From Gammaproteobacteria bacterium (lineage in GTDB: Bacteria; Pseudomonadota; Gammaproteobacteria; Pseudomonadales; Halomonadaceae), in the NCBI GenBank assembly GCA_023485185.1, contig JAMCZP010000165.1, positions 1 to 6,162 on the forward strand: 6,162 nt of DNA. The letters run 5' to 3'. The notes under the pieces are model-generated. The model made no database searches. It saw nothing but the letters and a program-made list of their open reading frames with translations, and was not told where the DNA came from. The position numbers and the translations under genes were made by a program. Of this stretch, positions 5,808-6,162 are shown in pieces (position 1 is the stretch's first letter; the number at the start of each line of letters is the position of its first letter).

Positions 5808-6162
5808 TTATTCGTAGACTTCAAAATGTACCTCGACAGGCACACAGTCTGCACCGTTGATTGGGATGATGTCTTGCGGGCAGGCGGACATTGCCACAAT
5901 ACAGTCCATCTCTGCGCGTAGCTCAACATAGTCGCCAGCTTTTGAAACCGGCGGGCACCAGTCGACTTTCATCTGGGCATTAACCGGAATATTCATCCAC
6001 AGATTGAACGGCTGGGGCACTTCGGGTGCCTCTGTGCCAATGGCTTGCATGGCTAATCGCAGGTTGTCGGCACAGCTATCATGATAGCCCTCTACGCCCA
6101 GCGTCATATAACGGAACAGGTCGCAGGCGGCCATTAGCGTATCGTGAATGCCCGGCGAGGTG
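5808..6162 (-). CDS. DUF1989 family protein (urea carboxylase-associated / carboxyguanidine deiminase-like), C-terminal part
   Basis: The minus-strand frame is open from the window edge to the TAA at 5808-5810; the visible 118 codons begin TSPGIHDTLMAACDLFRY and the N-terminus lies beyond 6162. An internal ATG at 6132-6134 is not the start, since family residues continue upstream of it. Characteristic stretches are GIHDTL, QPFNLWMNIPV, DWCPPVSKAGDYVELRAEMD and CIVAMSACPQD..PINGADC. DUF1989 proteins were first labelled urea amidolyase-related; one characterised branch (CgdA/CgdB) is the two-subunit carboxyguanidine deiminase of guanidine degradation. No guanidine carboxylase or second DUF1989 subunit is visible here, so that exact role is not shown. 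It is the upstream gene of the run and sits 20 bases before the amidohydrolase start, so co-transcription is very likely. Confidence 0.85.
   Translation of the reverse strand, partial: TSPGIHDTLMAACDLFRYMTLGVEGYHDSCADNLRLAMQAIGTEAPEVPQPFNLWMNIPVNAQMKVDWCPPVSKAGDYVELRAEMDCIVAMSACPQDIIPINGADCVPVEVHFEVYE

Overview
The window reads as chromosomal DNA of a gammaproteobacterium, most likely a halomonad (Halomonadaceae). This is inferred from the gene set (RutR-like regulator, ureohydrolase, hydantoinase/carbamoylase-type amidohydrolase, DUF1989 protein) and the moderately high GC, not from a diagnostic marker.

Left part, + strand (1-2607): the C-terminal two thirds of a RutR-like TetR regulator (its start lies outside the window) is followed by a two-gene AbiE-type (type IV) toxin-antitoxin / abortive-infection cassette, then by a Nudix hydrolase. 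The cassette (about 499-2034) sits between two diverged copies of the 3' end of the regulator gene. Copy A (421-498) is the functional gene end. Copy B (2035-2110) is an orphan end, missing one codon and carrying one extra base, just upstream of the Nudix gene. In the ungapped last 48 bases the copies differ at six positions, all third codon positions, so they look like two alleles from diverged lineages. The simplest reading is that a defence cassette arrived together with a foreign regulator 3' end and pushed the resident end downstream. A 46-base palindrome runs into the antitoxin start codon and is the probable autoregulatory operator.

Middle (2608-2815): a short convergent intergenic stretch with no clear terminator. 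It holds one possible remnant coding frame on the minus strand.

Right part, minus strand (2816-6162, transcribed right to left): a catabolic operon-like run of a DUF1989 protein (N-terminus outside the window), a Zn-dependent N-carbamoyl/ureido amidohydrolase and an agmatinase/guanidinobutyrase-family ureohydrolase. Spacings are 20 and 10 bases, and each junction has a good Shine-Dalgarno. A LysE/RhtB exporter follows 95 bases later and may or may not be co-transcribed. Together the enzymes suggest nitrogen release from guanidino, ureido or carbamoyl compounds, with possible export of an amino-acid product. The amidohydrolase is damaged near its 5' end: its real ATG and ribosome binding site lead into a frame that stops after 36 codons. 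About a dozen residues of the conserved N-terminal segment appear to be deleted, with a frame change, so the gene may be a recent pseudogene.

The most noteworthy features are the allele-flanked AbiE insertion at the regulator 3' end and the damaged amidohydrolase in an otherwise intact operon.
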